From assembly GCF_024137025.1 (NCBI RefSeq), contig NZ_JAMYJR010000035.1:1-64000 (forward strand): 64,000 bases of DNA, in the 5' to 3' direction. Under the pieces are notes generated by a model. That model was not told the DNA's origin, searched no databases, and worked only from the letters and a program-made list of their open reading frames with translations. The translations under genes and the position numbers were made by a program. The stretch's first letter is position 1. Every line of letters begins with the position of its first letter. The DNA is from Paractinoplanes aksuensis. Its GTDB lineage: Bacteria > Actinomycetota > Actinomycetes > Mycobacteriales > Micromonosporaceae. Below, piece after piece: positions 36,055-44,706 of this stretch.

Positions 36055-37697
36055 ATGGCTGGAGGGTTCCGGCTCGATGCGGCGGTCGCCGACGTGTACG
36101 GCGATCTGCGGCTGGCGCCTGTGTTGAAGCGGCTGTTGCGGCACAGTGGGCGCTTGACCGGTTCCGCGGCGGCTCGACGAACGCCACGACGAGCGGCGAG
36201 CTCGACACCGGCGTCGAGCTCGCCCTGCGACTGTCCTACCGGCACCTGCCGGCCGCGCGGCAACACCTGCTGCGGCTCGCCTCGCTGCACCCCGGGCAGG
36301 AGTTCGACGCGTACGCGGCGGCCGCGCTGGCCGACTGCGAACTGGCCGCCGCGCGGGAGGCCCTGGCCCACCTGTGCCGCGACCACCTGCTGCAAGAGAC
36401 CGCGCCCGGCCGGTACACGTTCCACGACCTGGTCCGCGCGTACGCCGACTCCCGGGCCCGCGACGAGGACCCGCCGGCCGCCCGCCGGGCCGCGCAGACC
36501 CGGCTGTTCGACCACTATCTGGCCACCACCGCGGCCGCCATCAACGCCCTGCACCCGGCCGAGGCCCACCTGCACCCCACGATCGAGCCGACCGGTTGGC
36601 CCACTCCCGACGTGACCAGCCCCGGGGCGCCCGTGGCGTGGCTCGACTCGGAACGGCACACGCTGGTCGCGGTGGCCGTGCACACTGCCACCCACGGCTG
36701 GCCCGCGCACACGACCCGGTTGTCGGGCGTGCTGTTCCGGTATCTCATCGGCGGCGGCCATCACAGTGAGGCCCTCACCGCGTACAAAAATGCCTATGCC
36801 GCCGCCCTCGGCAGCGAGGACCTCGCCGGGCAGGCCGCCGCCCTGACCAACCTCGGCATCTCGTACCTGTATGCCGAGCAGGACGACCTGGCCGCCGACC
36901 ACCTGCGGCGGGCCCTCGACCTCTGGCGCCGGATCGGCCACCCCCGTAACGAGGGCCGCGCCCTGTTCAGCCTGGCCGCCATCGAGGAACGGGCGAGCCG
37001 CTTCCAGGCCTCGGCCGACCTGCTGCGCGAGTCCCTCGCGTGCTATCGCGAGGCCGGCGACGAGACCAACGTGACCACCGTCCTGGGCAGCCTGGCCATC
37101 GCGCTCGACCGGCTGGGCCACACCGACGAGGCCATGGAGGCCGGTCTGCAGGGGCTGGCCCAGGCCCGTCGGGTGGGCCACGAGCACGGCGAGGGGTACG
37201 CGCTGGATGTCCTCGGCAACATCGAGATGCGCGCCGGCCGCTACGAGCAGGCCCGCGAACACCTCGGCCAATGCTTGATCCTGCGCCGCCGCCTGCACAA
37301 CCGGCTGGGCGAGGGCAGCGCGCTCGACAGCCTCGGCATGCTGCACACGCACCTGAACGACCTGGACGAGGCGGCCGGCTACTTCGAGCAGGCCCTGGCC
37401 CTGTTCCGCGAGATCGGCAGCCAGGAGGGGCTGGCCTTCTCGTCCAACGGCCTCGGCGAGGTCGCGCTGAAGGCCGGGCGGCCCGCCCTCGACCACTTCA
37501 CCCGCGCCCACGCCATCGCGACCGAGATCGAGAACCGCTACCAGCAGGCGCGCGCGGCCGCCGGCCTCGGCCACGCCCACCGCGCCCTCGACGACGAGAC
37601 GGCGGCCCGGCTCCACTTCAAGCAGGCCCTTTCCCTGTACGAGGATCTGGGCGTCCCCGAGGCCGAGCAGATCCGCCCGCTGCTCGACCGGTCGTAG
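36055..37697 (+). pseudogene. Chimera: GAF-domain start fused to AfsR-type TPR tail
   Basis: From ATG 36055 (or 36007) the frame reads GGFRLDAAVADVYGDLRLAP-VLKRLLRHSGRLTGSAAA, like the start of GAF-containing regulators. Near 36150-36170 the homology moves to another frame, LDRFRGGSTNATTSGELDTG, which is the middle of an AfsR-type regulator, and continues through ELALRLSYRHLP, a winged-helix part, FHDLVRAYADSRARDE and about six TPR repeats to 37697. The HTH and the NB-ARC ATPase are gone. It is a second damaged copy of the type seen at 26667. A GTG at 36612 could start the TPR half alone. Confidence 0.7.
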
Positions 37698-37706
37698 GGT
37701 GGCGGC

Positions 37707-38945
37707 ATGGATCAGGATCAACACGCGCTGTATCGGCGGTCGCTGGTCGTGGTCGTCGTCTCGCAGGTGTTCGGGGGCGCGGGGCTGGCCGCGGGCGTCA
37801 CCGTCGGCGCGCTGCTGGCCCAGGACATGCTCGGCAACGACAACCTGGCCGGGCTGCCGACCGCGCTGTTCACCCTCGGGTCGGCGCTGACCGCGTTCAC
37901 CGTGGGCCGGCTCACCCAGCGCTCCGGACGCCGGGGCGGGCTGGCCGCCGGGTTCGCGGCCGGTTCGCTCGGCGCGGTCGGCATCGTGACCGCGGCCGTG
38001 GCCGACCGGCCGGTGCTGCTGTTCGTGTCGCTGTTCGTCTACGGCGCCGGCACGGCCACCAACCTGCAGGCCCGCTACGCCGGCACCGATCTCGCGCCGC
38101 CCGGCCGGCGGGCCACGGCGGTGTCGATCGCGCTGGTGTCCACGACGGCGGGCGCGGTCGGCGGTCCGCTGTCGGTCGACCTGCTGGGCGACTTCGCCGT
38201 CTCGGTCGGCCTGCCCCCTCTGACCGGACCCTTCGTACTGGCCGCGGTGGCCTTCGCCATCGCCGGGCTGGTGCTGTTCGTGTTCCTGCGGCCCGACCCC
38301 TACCTGGTCGCCCAGCGGCTGGCCGTCCCGGTCGCCGCCGGCGACGGTCCCACGCCGCGGCTCGACAAGGGCGTGGTGGTCGGGGCCACCGTCATGGTGC
38401 TGACCCAGGTCGCCATGGTCGCGATCATGACGATGACCCCGGTCCACATGCGGCACCACCACCAGAGCCTCGGGCAGATCGGCGTCGTCATCAGCCTGCA
38501 CATCGCCGCGATGTTCCTGCCCTCGCTGGTCACCGGGGGGCTGGTCGACCGGATCGGCAGCCGCCCGGTGGCCGTCGCCGCGGCCGTCACCCTGCTCGCG
38601 GCCGGGACCGTGGCCGCTCTCGCGCCCGGCGACTCGATGACCGGGCTGACCGTGGCGCTGGTGCTGCTCGGGCTGGGCTGGAACTTCGGTTTGATCAGCG
38701 GGACCACGCTGATCGTCGAGTCGACCGAGCCGGCCACCCGGGCCAAGACCCAGGGCTCGGTCGACGTGCTCATCGCCCTGTCCGGTGCGGGATCCGGCGC
38801 GGCGTCGGCCGTCGTCACCGAGGCCACCAGCTTCGCCACGCTGTCCCTGATCGGCGGCCTGCTCGCCCTGCTGCTGATCCCCGTGCTCGCGTGGCAACGA
38901 CGGCCGTCCCATAATGCGACGGCCGGGCCCCTCCCCCGCCGTTAA
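37707..38945 (+). CDS. MFS transporter, 12 helices
   Basis: The 412-residue protein has 12 hydrophobic segments and the MFS loop VGRLTQRSGRRGGLAAG between helices 2 and 3. The pattern fits drug or metabolite exporters. It begins nine bases after the damaged AfsR-type gene, so it may once have been controlled by it. Substrate unknown. Confidence 0.88.
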   Translation: MDQDQHALYRRSLVVVVVSQVFGGAGLAAGVTVGALLAQDMLGNDNLAGLPTALFTLGSALTAFTVGRLTQRSGRRGGLAAGFAAGSLGAVGIVTAAVADRPVLLFVSLFVYGAGTATNLQARYAGTDLAPPGRRATAVSIALVSTTAGAVGGPLSVDLLGDFAVSVGLPPLTGPFVLAAVAFAIAGLVLFVFLRPDPYLVAQRLAVPVAAGDGPTPRLDKGVVVGATVMVLTQVAMVAIMTMTPVHMRHHHQSLGQIGVVISLHIAAMFLPSLVTGGLVDRIGSRPVAVAAAVTLLAAGTVAALAPGDSMTGLTVALVLLGLGWNFGLISGTTLIVESTEPATRAKTQGSVDVLIALSGAGSGAASAVVTEATSFATLSLIGGLLALLLIPVLAWQRRPSHNATAGPLPRR

Positions 38946-38955
38946 CGTCGGCCGC

Positions 38956-39360
38956 ATGAAGGCACTCGTCTATCACGGCCCCGGCCAGAAGGCCTGGGAG
39001 GACGTTCCCGACGCGACGATCGTGGAGCCGGCCGATGCGGTCGTGCGGGTCGACCCGGAGACGCTGCTGACGGCCGCGTCGCTGGTCCGCCCGGGCGGCA
39101 CGATCTCCAACATCGGCGTCCACGGCGTGCCGGTCGAACTCCCCATGCAGGACATGTGGATCAAAAACATCCGCCTGACCATGGGCCTGGTCGACACGGT
39201 CTCGATCCCCACCCTGCTCACCATGGTCGCGAGCGGCCGCATCCCGGCCGAGAAGATGGGCACCCACAAGTTCACGTTCGACCAGATGGACGAGGCGTAC
39301 GACGTCTTCGGCAACGCCGCCTCCCACTCCGCCCTGAAGGTGGTCATCACGCCGGCCTGA
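38956..39360 (+). pseudogene. Zinc alcohol dehydrogenase with an in-frame internal deletion
   Basis: The first 33 residues (MKALVYHGPGQKAWEDVPDA to AVVRVD) are the start of a class III-type zinc alcohol dehydrogenase. The next residues, PETLLTAASLVRPGGTISNI, belong to the C-terminal third of the same family, and the frame then runs normally (IGVHGVPVELPMQDMWIKNI) to 39360. Around 210-220 residues are missing, including the catalytic zinc ligands and the nucleotide-binding glycine motif. The 134-residue frame is open but should be inactive as an oxidoreductase. Confidence 0.85.
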
Positions 39361-39501
39361 CTCACTCCCCGCGAGCCTTCTGGTCCCCGCGCGCCCTCTC
39401 CGGTGGCCGGAGCACGCGCGCGGGCCGCGGGCTGCGCGCCCTCCTCGACGGCGTGAGCCAGCTCGCGCGGGACGCGGGCCGCGCCCAACTACCTTGGCGT
39501 C

Positions 39502-39975
39502 ATGACCGACGACTTCACGGGCACGTTGCCGCGCAAGCGGATGGGTGCGGGGGCGCTGCTGTCCGACGATCGCGGCCGGGTGCTGCTGGTCGAGCCGACC
39601 TACAAGGACTACTGGGAGATCCCCGGCGGGGTGGTCGAGGCGGACGAATCACCGTACGCGGCAGTGATGCGCGAGATGAAAGAGGAGCTCGGCCTGGACC
39701 TGCGGCCGGGCAGGTTGCTGTCCGTCGACTGGGTGCCGCCGCAGCCGAGCCGCACCGAAGGCGTGATGCTGCTGTTCGACGGCGGCGCCCTCACCGCCGA
39801 TCAGGCCGGCCAGATTCAACTGCCACCGGATGAATTGCGTAGCTGGGCGTGGTGCGACGAGCAGGAGGCGGCCGAGCGCTTGCCCGAGCTGCTCGCCCGC
39901 CGCATCCTCGCGACGGTCCGCGCCCGCGATGAGGGCACAGTGGTCTACCTCGAAGACGGACACCCGAAAACCTGA
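39502..39975 (+). CDS. NUDIX hydrolase
   Basis: The 157-residue protein has a clear Nudix box, GGVVEADESPYAAVMREMKE then ELG, preceded by WEIPGG. These enzymes hydrolyse nucleoside diphosphate-linked compounds using divalent metal at the box. The strand MGAGALLSDDRGRVLLVEPT is the usual start. Substrate unclear. It is monocistronic, with a 141-base spacer to the broken dehydrogenase upstream. Confidence 0.92.
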   Translation: MTDDFTGTLPRKRMGAGALLSDDRGRVLLVEPTYKDYWEIPGGVVEADESPYAAVMREMKEELGLDLRPGRLLSVDWVPPQPSRTEGVMLLFDGGALTADQAGQIQLPPDELRSWAWCDEQEAAERLPELLARRILATVRARDEGTVVYLEDGHPKT

Positions 39976-40007
39976 CCCGGGGCGCGCCGGTCTGCCTGAT
40001 CCCGTTG

Positions 40008-41105
40008 CTAAGCGTTGGCCTGGTCGCGGGTGCGGACGCGGTCGGCGATGGCCTGGCCGAGTTCGGCCGTGGTGCCCTTGCCCTGCAAGTCCGGCGTCAG
40101 CGGAGCCTCGGTCGGCCCGTACGCCAGAACGTCTTCGATCGCGCCGAGCAGGTGCGCGGCGGCTTCGGGGTGGCCCAGGTGGTCGAGCATCATCGAGCCG
40201 CACCAGATCTGGCCGACCGGGTTGGCGATGCCGCGGCCGGCGATGTCGGGGGCGGAGCCGTGCACGGGCTCGAACAGGCTCGGGTGGTCGCGTTCGGGGT
40301 TGATGTTCGCGCTCGGGGCCAGGCCCAGCGTGCCGGTGCAGGCCGGACCCAGGTCGGACAGGATGTCGCCGAACAGGTTGCTCGCGACCACCACGTCGAA
40401 CCAGTCCGGGTGCAACACGAAATTCGCCACCAAGGCATCGATGTGGAACTTGTCCACCCGTACGCCGGGAAATTGGCCCTGCATGGCGGCCACGCGCTCG
40501 TCCCAGTAGGGCATGGTGATCGAGATGCCGTTGCTCTTGGTGGCTGACGTCAGGTGGTTCTTGGGGCGACGGGCGGCCTGCTCGTAGGCGAACCGCAGCA
40601 CCCGGTCGACACCGACGCGCGTCATCACCGTCTCTTGCAGCACGGTCTCACGCTCGGTGCCCTCGAAGATCCGGCCGCCGATGCTCGAGTACTCACCCTC
40701 GGTGTTCTCGCGGACGACGATGAAGTCGATGTCACCGGGCTCGCGGCCGGCCAGCGGACCGCGGACGCCGGGCAGCAGCCGGCAGGGCCGCAGATTCACG
40801 TACTGGTCGAAGGTGCGCCGGAACTGCAGCAGGCTCCCCCACAGCGAGACGTGGTCGGGCACCACCTCGGGCCAGCCGACCGCTCCGAAGTAGATCGCGT
40901 CGTACCCACGTAGCGTCTCTTCCCAGTCCGACGGCAGCATCGTGCCGTGCCGCTGCCAATACTCGGCGCTGGCGAAGTCGAAGGTGTCGAACTCGAGCCC
41001 GAGACCGAACCGGCTCGCTGTCGCTTCCAAGGCTTCCAACCCGGCCGGTACGACCTCCCGGCCGATGCCGTCGCCGGGGATCACGGCGATGCGGTGCTGA
41101 GTCAC
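40008..41105 (-). CDS. ttuC: Tartrate dehydrogenase/decarboxylase-like enzyme
   Basis: The 365-residue protein belongs to the isocitrate/isopropylmalate dehydrogenase fold, tartrate branch. It shows VIPGDGIGREVVPAG, VVRENTEGEYS, KSNGI, VDKFHIDALVANFVLHPDWF with the metal-binding Asp, ASNLFGDILSDLG and FEPVHGSAPDIAGRGIANP. It should oxidise tartrate or D-malate with NAD and a divalent metal. The GTG start overlaps the GntR stop, so the two are coupled. A transporter and a D-2-hydroxyacid dehydrogenase are divergent. The symbol is by family similarity. Confidence 0.85.
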   Translation of the reverse strand: MTQHRIAVIPGDGIGREVVPAGLEALEATASRFGLGLEFDTFDFASAEYWQRHGTMLPSDWEETLRGYDAIYFGAVGWPEVVPDHVSLWGSLLQFRRTFDQYVNLRPCRLLPGVRGPLAGREPGDIDFIVVRENTEGEYSSIGGRIFEGTERETVLQETVMTRVGVDRVLRFAYEQAARRPKNHLTSATKSNGISITMPYWDERVAAMQGQFPGVRVDKFHIDALVANFVLHPDWFDVVVASNLFGDILSDLGPACTGTLGLAPSANINPERDHPSLFEPVHGSAPDIAGRGIANPVGQIWCGSMMLDHLGHPEAAAHLLGAIEDVLAYGPTEAPLTPDLQGKGTTAELGQAIADRVRTRDQANA

Positions 41106-41791
41106 GGGGCCTCCCTCAGTGCGGCGAGCCCGCCCTGGGCGTCGGCGAGCGCGAGTTGCTCGGCGGCCGCGGAGTCACCGGCGCGCAGGGCGCGGACGAG
41201 AGCGCGGTGGCTGGTGTACCGCTCCAGCCCGAACGTATCGTCCTCGGCCACCTTGCGCAGCAGGAGCTCGCGACGGCGGGGGCGGCTGAAGACCCGGCTC
41301 TGTTCGAGCATGCGCACGAGCACCGGGTTGTGCGCGCAGGCGCTCACCGTGTCGTTGAATTCGAGCATCGTGTCGAGCAGTTCGTGCAGATGACGCTCGA
41401 CGGGCTGGTCGGTGCGCCGGCGTTCCTTGAGCAGGATCAGCAGGTCGTCGGCGCGGTCGAGGATGTTGTCGAGCACGTCGAGCTGGGCCGCGGTGGCGTG
41501 CCGGGCCGCGAACCGGGCGACCAGTCCCCGCAGGCCGACCTCGACCTCGGCCAAATCGTCGATGGCGGCGCCGCGGATAGCGGCGACCAGCACCGTCCGC
41601 GGGCCGATCCGCTCGATGAGGCCGTCGAGCTCGAGCCGGCGCAGCGCCTCGCGCACCGGGGTGGGGCTGATGGCCAGCCACGCGGCCACGCCACGCTCGG
41701 TCACCTTTTCGCCCGGGGCGAGCTCACCGGCGGCGATGGCGGTGCGGAGTTGCCCGTAGGCCTGGTCGGCGAGGGTCTCGACAGCTGGCAT
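41102..41791 (-). CDS. GntR-family (FadR-type) regulator
   Basis: This 229-residue protein has a winged helix (QLRTAIAAGELAPGEKVTER then ISPTPVREALRRLELDGLIE) and an FCD effector domain of helices with His residues (ERHLHELLDTMLEFN; YTSHRALVRALRAGD). Proteins of this group respond to organic acids. It is the first gene of the tartrate dehydrogenase operon and divergent from the transporter; TTTGCTATAGCAAA at 41844 is its likely operator. Confidence 0.88.
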   Translation of the reverse strand: MPAVETLADQAYGQLRTAIAAGELAPGEKVTERGVAAWLAISPTPVREALRRLELDGLIERIGPRTVLVAAIRGAAIDDLAEVEVGLRGLVARFAARHATAAQLDVLDNILDRADDLLILLKERRRTDQPVERHLHELLDTMLEFNDTVSACAHNPVLVRMLEQSRVFSRPRRRELLLRKVAEDDTFGLERYTSHRALVRALRAGDSAAAEQLALADAQGGLAALREAP

Positions 41792-41835
41792 GACGGCACT
41801 CTAGCGCATGCAATCTCTAAAAACGGATGCAACTG

Positions 41836-41864
41836 TTGACGCTTTTGCTATAGCAAATTAACGT
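41836..41864 (+). promoter_or_regulatory. Promoter with GntR palindrome between -35 and -10
   Basis: TTGACG (41836-41841) and TAACGT (41859-41864) are separated by 17 bases that contain the perfect palindrome TTTGCTATAGCAAA (41844-41857). Repressor bound there would block polymerase for the MFS operon. Two ATGCAA repeats at 41808 and 41827 lie on the regulator side and may form a second site. Confidence 0.7.
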
Positions 41865-41886
41865 GACGCCGGACACAGGAGGCGAC

Positions 41887-43140
41887 ATGGCCGAGGTGAG
41901 AAGCCACCGGAAGATCACGTTTTTCATCGCTCTGGCGCTGTTCGCGCAGGAGTCGACCTGGAACTTCTACGACAACCAGGTGCCCGTGCTGCTGCGCGAG
42001 CACGTGACGAGCGCGGCGCTGGTCGGCGCGCTCATGGGCATGGACAACCTGCTGGGGATCTTCATCCAGCCCTGGATCGGCAACCGCTCCGACAACACCC
42101 GCACCCGCTGGGGCCGCCGCGTGCCGTACCTGGCCGTGGGCATGCCGCTGGCCGCCGTGCTCTTCGTCTTCCTGCCCTGGACGACGTCGGCCACGATGCT
42201 GATCGCCGTGATGGTCGGCTACGCGCTGGTCGCCAACACGATGCGCCCGCTGGCCGAGTCGCTGGTGCCCGACTTCATCCCACCCGAGCGACGCAGCCGG
42301 GCCAACGCCGTCGTGAAGATCGCGGCCGCGCTCACGATCATCGTCGCCTCGCTGATCAGCCTGCTCGTCGTCGATGACCACCCGCACGCGGCGTTCGCCA
42401 TCCCGTCGGCCATCCTGCTGCTCATCACGGTGGTGATGGTCGTGAAGGTGCGCGACAGCCGCTCGACCGGCTACCAGCAGGCACTGGCCGAGGACGCGAA
42501 CGCCGCCCCCGGCGAGGCGCGGGTGCCGTTCCGCCAGGTCGTCCAGGACATCGTCTTCGACCACGACCGTCGCCGCCTGCTGTTGCTGCTCACGGTCATG
42601 CTGTTCGGCGGCGCCTGGTTCGCCTCGAGGTCCCTGATCACCCCGTACGGAATGGAAGCGCTCGGCCTGACCCGGGGCGAGGCGGGCGGGCTGACGCTGC
42701 CGAGCGGCATCGCCTACGTGATCGCCGCCTATCCGGCCGCCCTGCTGGCCGAACGCTACGGCCGCCTGAAAACGATGGGCGTCGGCATGGCCATCTTCGC
42801 CGCGGCCCTGGCCGCCGGCACGGCAGTGCAGACAGCCACCGCCACCGTCGTGGTCTTCTGCGTGGCCGCAATCGGCGCCGCCGCCTTCCTGATCAACGCA
42901 GCCGTGGTGCTGTGGAACCTGGCCCCGTCAAGCCGCGTGCTGGGCACCTACACCGGCCTGTACGCCGTCACCTGGTACCTGGGCGGCTTCGCCGGCCCCG
43001 CCCTGATCGGCGGCGTGGTCGACCTGACCGGCTGGAACACCATGCTGCTGGACATCGCCGTCCTGGCCACCCTGGCCATCCTCGTCCTGACCCGCCTGGG
43101 CCGCCTGCAGACCCGCACCGAAACCCCGATCCTCAAGTGA
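41887..43140 (+). CDS. MFS transporter (probable organic-acid or sugar-acid uptake)
   Basis: The 417-residue protein has 12 predicted helices and the loop NRSDNTRTRWGRRVPYLAVG, like the GPH/SLC45-type branch of MFS. AGGAGG before ATG 41887 supports this start over GTG 41863. It is 68 bases before the D-2-hydroxyacid dehydrogenase gene and divergent from the GntR-tartrate dehydrogenase operon. Uptake of tartrate or a related hydroxy acid is an inference from this context. Confidence 0.85.
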   Translation: MAEVRSHRKITFFIALALFAQESTWNFYDNQVPVLLREHVTSAALVGALMGMDNLLGIFIQPWIGNRSDNTRTRWGRRVPYLAVGMPLAAVLFVFLPWTTSATMLIAVMVGYALVANTMRPLAESLVPDFIPPERRSRANAVVKIAAALTIIVASLISLLVVDDHPHAAFAIPSAILLLITVVMVVKVRDSRSTGYQQALAEDANAAPGEARVPFRQVVQDIVFDHDRRRLLLLLTVMLFGGAWFASRSLITPYGMEALGLTRGEAGGLTLPSGIAYVIAAYPAALLAERYGRLKTMGVGMAIFAAALAAGTAVQTATATVVVFCVAAIGAAAFLINAAVVLWNLAPSSRVLGTYTGLYAVTWYLGGFAGPALIGGVVDLTGWNTMLLDIAVLATLAILVLTRLGRLQTRTETPILK

Positions 43141-43208
43141 TCCACGCCAGGCCCCCCGACCGCAGCTTTCCTCCGGCCGACCACGCCACTCCTCCGATGA
43201 AGGGCGCC

Positions 43209-44141
43209 ATGCCGACGATTCTGATCACGACCGATTACCTCCAGCCCGGCGACGAGGTGGACACCTATCTGCGCGGGCAGGGTTTCACGACGCGGCACGA
43301 TCCGATGCGCGGAAAGCGGTCGGCGGACGCGCTCATCGCAGCGCTCGACGGTATGGAGGGAGCGTTGATCGCCAACGAGCCGATGACCGCTGAAGTGCTT
43401 CGTAGCGCGCCGTCGTTGCGGGCGATCGTGCGCACAGGTGTCGGCTACGACTCGGTCGACGTCGAGGCGGCGGCTTCGCTGGGTATCAGCGTGAGCAACC
43501 TGCCCGGCATCAACGCCAATGCGGTTGCCGAGTACACGATCGGCCTGATCCTGGTCCAGGCCCGCAATCTGATCGGCCTGGCCACCGGGGTAGCCGCCGG
43601 CAATTGGCCCCGCGGCGACGGCTTCGAACTGCACGGCAAAACCCTGGGCATCATCGGCCGCGGCGCGGTAGCCCAACGACTGCGCCCACTGGCCGAAGCC
43701 TTCGGTATGACTGTCATACAAGAACCATGGGAAGCAGTCTTGCCCGAGTCCGACTTCGTGTCGATCCACACCTCGCTCACCGAGAAGACCCGCCACCTGA
43801 TCAACGCCGCAGCCCTGGCCCGCATGAAGCCGACCGCCCACCTCATCAACACCGCCCGCGGCCCCATCGTCGACGAAACCGCCCTGGCCGAAGCCGTACG
43901 CACGGGCCAGATCGCCGGCGCCGCCCTGGACGTCGTGGACACCGAGCCACTCCCGGCCGACAGCCCACTACGCAACTTCGACAACATCACTGTCTATTCA
44001 CACATGGCCGGCCAAACCACCGAGGCCCGCCACAACGCCGGCCTCTACGGCGCCCACGAACTAATCGCCGCCCTCGCCGGCCACCCGAAACACCCGGTCA
44101 ACGCCGTCCCGGCTAAAGCCATCAATCGGCCGGATCGATGA
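43209..44141 (+). CDS. D-isomer-specific 2-hydroxyacid dehydrogenase
   Basis: The 310-residue protein has the catalytic domain plus a Rossmann domain with GKTLGIIGRGAVAQRLRPLA, the Arg in LINTARGPIVDE, ALDVVDTEP, and the His in VYSHMAGQTTEA. The segment after FGMTVI is about 15 residues shorter than usual and lacks the Asp that normally binds the NAD ribose (QEPW is there instead), so cofactor choice may differ or activity may be impaired. GAAGGG before ATG 43209 favours this start over ATG 43197. It likely works with the transporter and tartrate dehydrogenase. Confidence 0.85.
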   Translation: MPTILITTDYLQPGDEVDTYLRGQGFTTRHDPMRGKRSADALIAALDGMEGALIANEPMTAEVLRSAPSLRAIVRTGVGYDSVDVEAAASLGISVSNLPGINANAVAEYTIGLILVQARNLIGLATGVAAGNWPRGDGFELHGKTLGIIGRGAVAQRLRPLAEAFGMTVIQEPWEAVLPESDFVSIHTSLTEKTRHLINAAALARMKPTAHLINTARGPIVDETALAEAVRTGQIAGAALDVVDTEPLPADSPLRNFDNITVYSHMAGQTTEARHNAGLYGAHELIAALAGHPKHPVNAVPAKAINRPDR

Positions 44142-44159
44142 ACCCCGGACAAGCCGCAG

Positions 44160-44680
44160 CCGCCACTGTCCCAAGCGGATATGCACTCCACTTCGCTGAA
44201 GATGGGGCAGCCACGAAACACCCAACACCAACCGCCGCGCAGCCGCACCGTCTCGCGGACAGCGCCAAGAGGCGATCCGGCCTGCGGGTAATGCGCGAAC
44301 GGCGAACCTGCCGCCGCGGCGCCTGTCCAAGCGGATATCCACACCACCTCGCGGTGGGCGGCACGAGACCAAACCGTCTCGCGGAGAGCGCCACGCACTG
44401 CCGACAGCACCAAGACACAGGACCAGTCAGCGGACAGCGCATGTCGGCTGGCCCGGCTTCCACGGCGGCTTGCTCTAGCGGATATCCACACCATTTGGCG
44501 GTGGGCGGCACGGGACCGGAGCGTCTCGTGGAGAGCTTCGCGCCTCGTCGAGTGCGCCATGGCGCTGCTCCGGTCTGTGGACAAGGCATAGCGGGTGCTC
44601 CGGTCGTCGGCGTGGCTTGCTCATGCGGATATCCACACCGCTTTGCGGCGCGTGGTGGGTGGCCGGGGTGGTCTGCGACG
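44160..44680. repeat. Four diverged CGGATATCC repeats, about 150-bp period
   Basis: GCGGATAT occurs at about 44177, 44332, 44480 and 44625, roughly every 148 bp. Each is followed by CCAC-CACC and a short hairpin (CCACC-TCGC-GGTGG in copy 2, CCGC-TTT-GCGG in copy 4), then GGGCGGCACG-GACC and CCGTCTCGCGGAGAGC in the best copies. The spacer 44142-44706 holds only these repeats; long open frames here are shadows. The core matches the elements at 107 and 266 and the array within rph. Confidence 0.8.
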
Positions 44681-44706
44681 GGGTCGACCTACAGCTTGGA
44701 GGGGTT

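Noticed and set aside
35865..38957. A 1030-codon minus-strand frame.
   Set aside because: It is antisense to the AfsR-type remnant and the MFS gene and has only low-complexity sequence.
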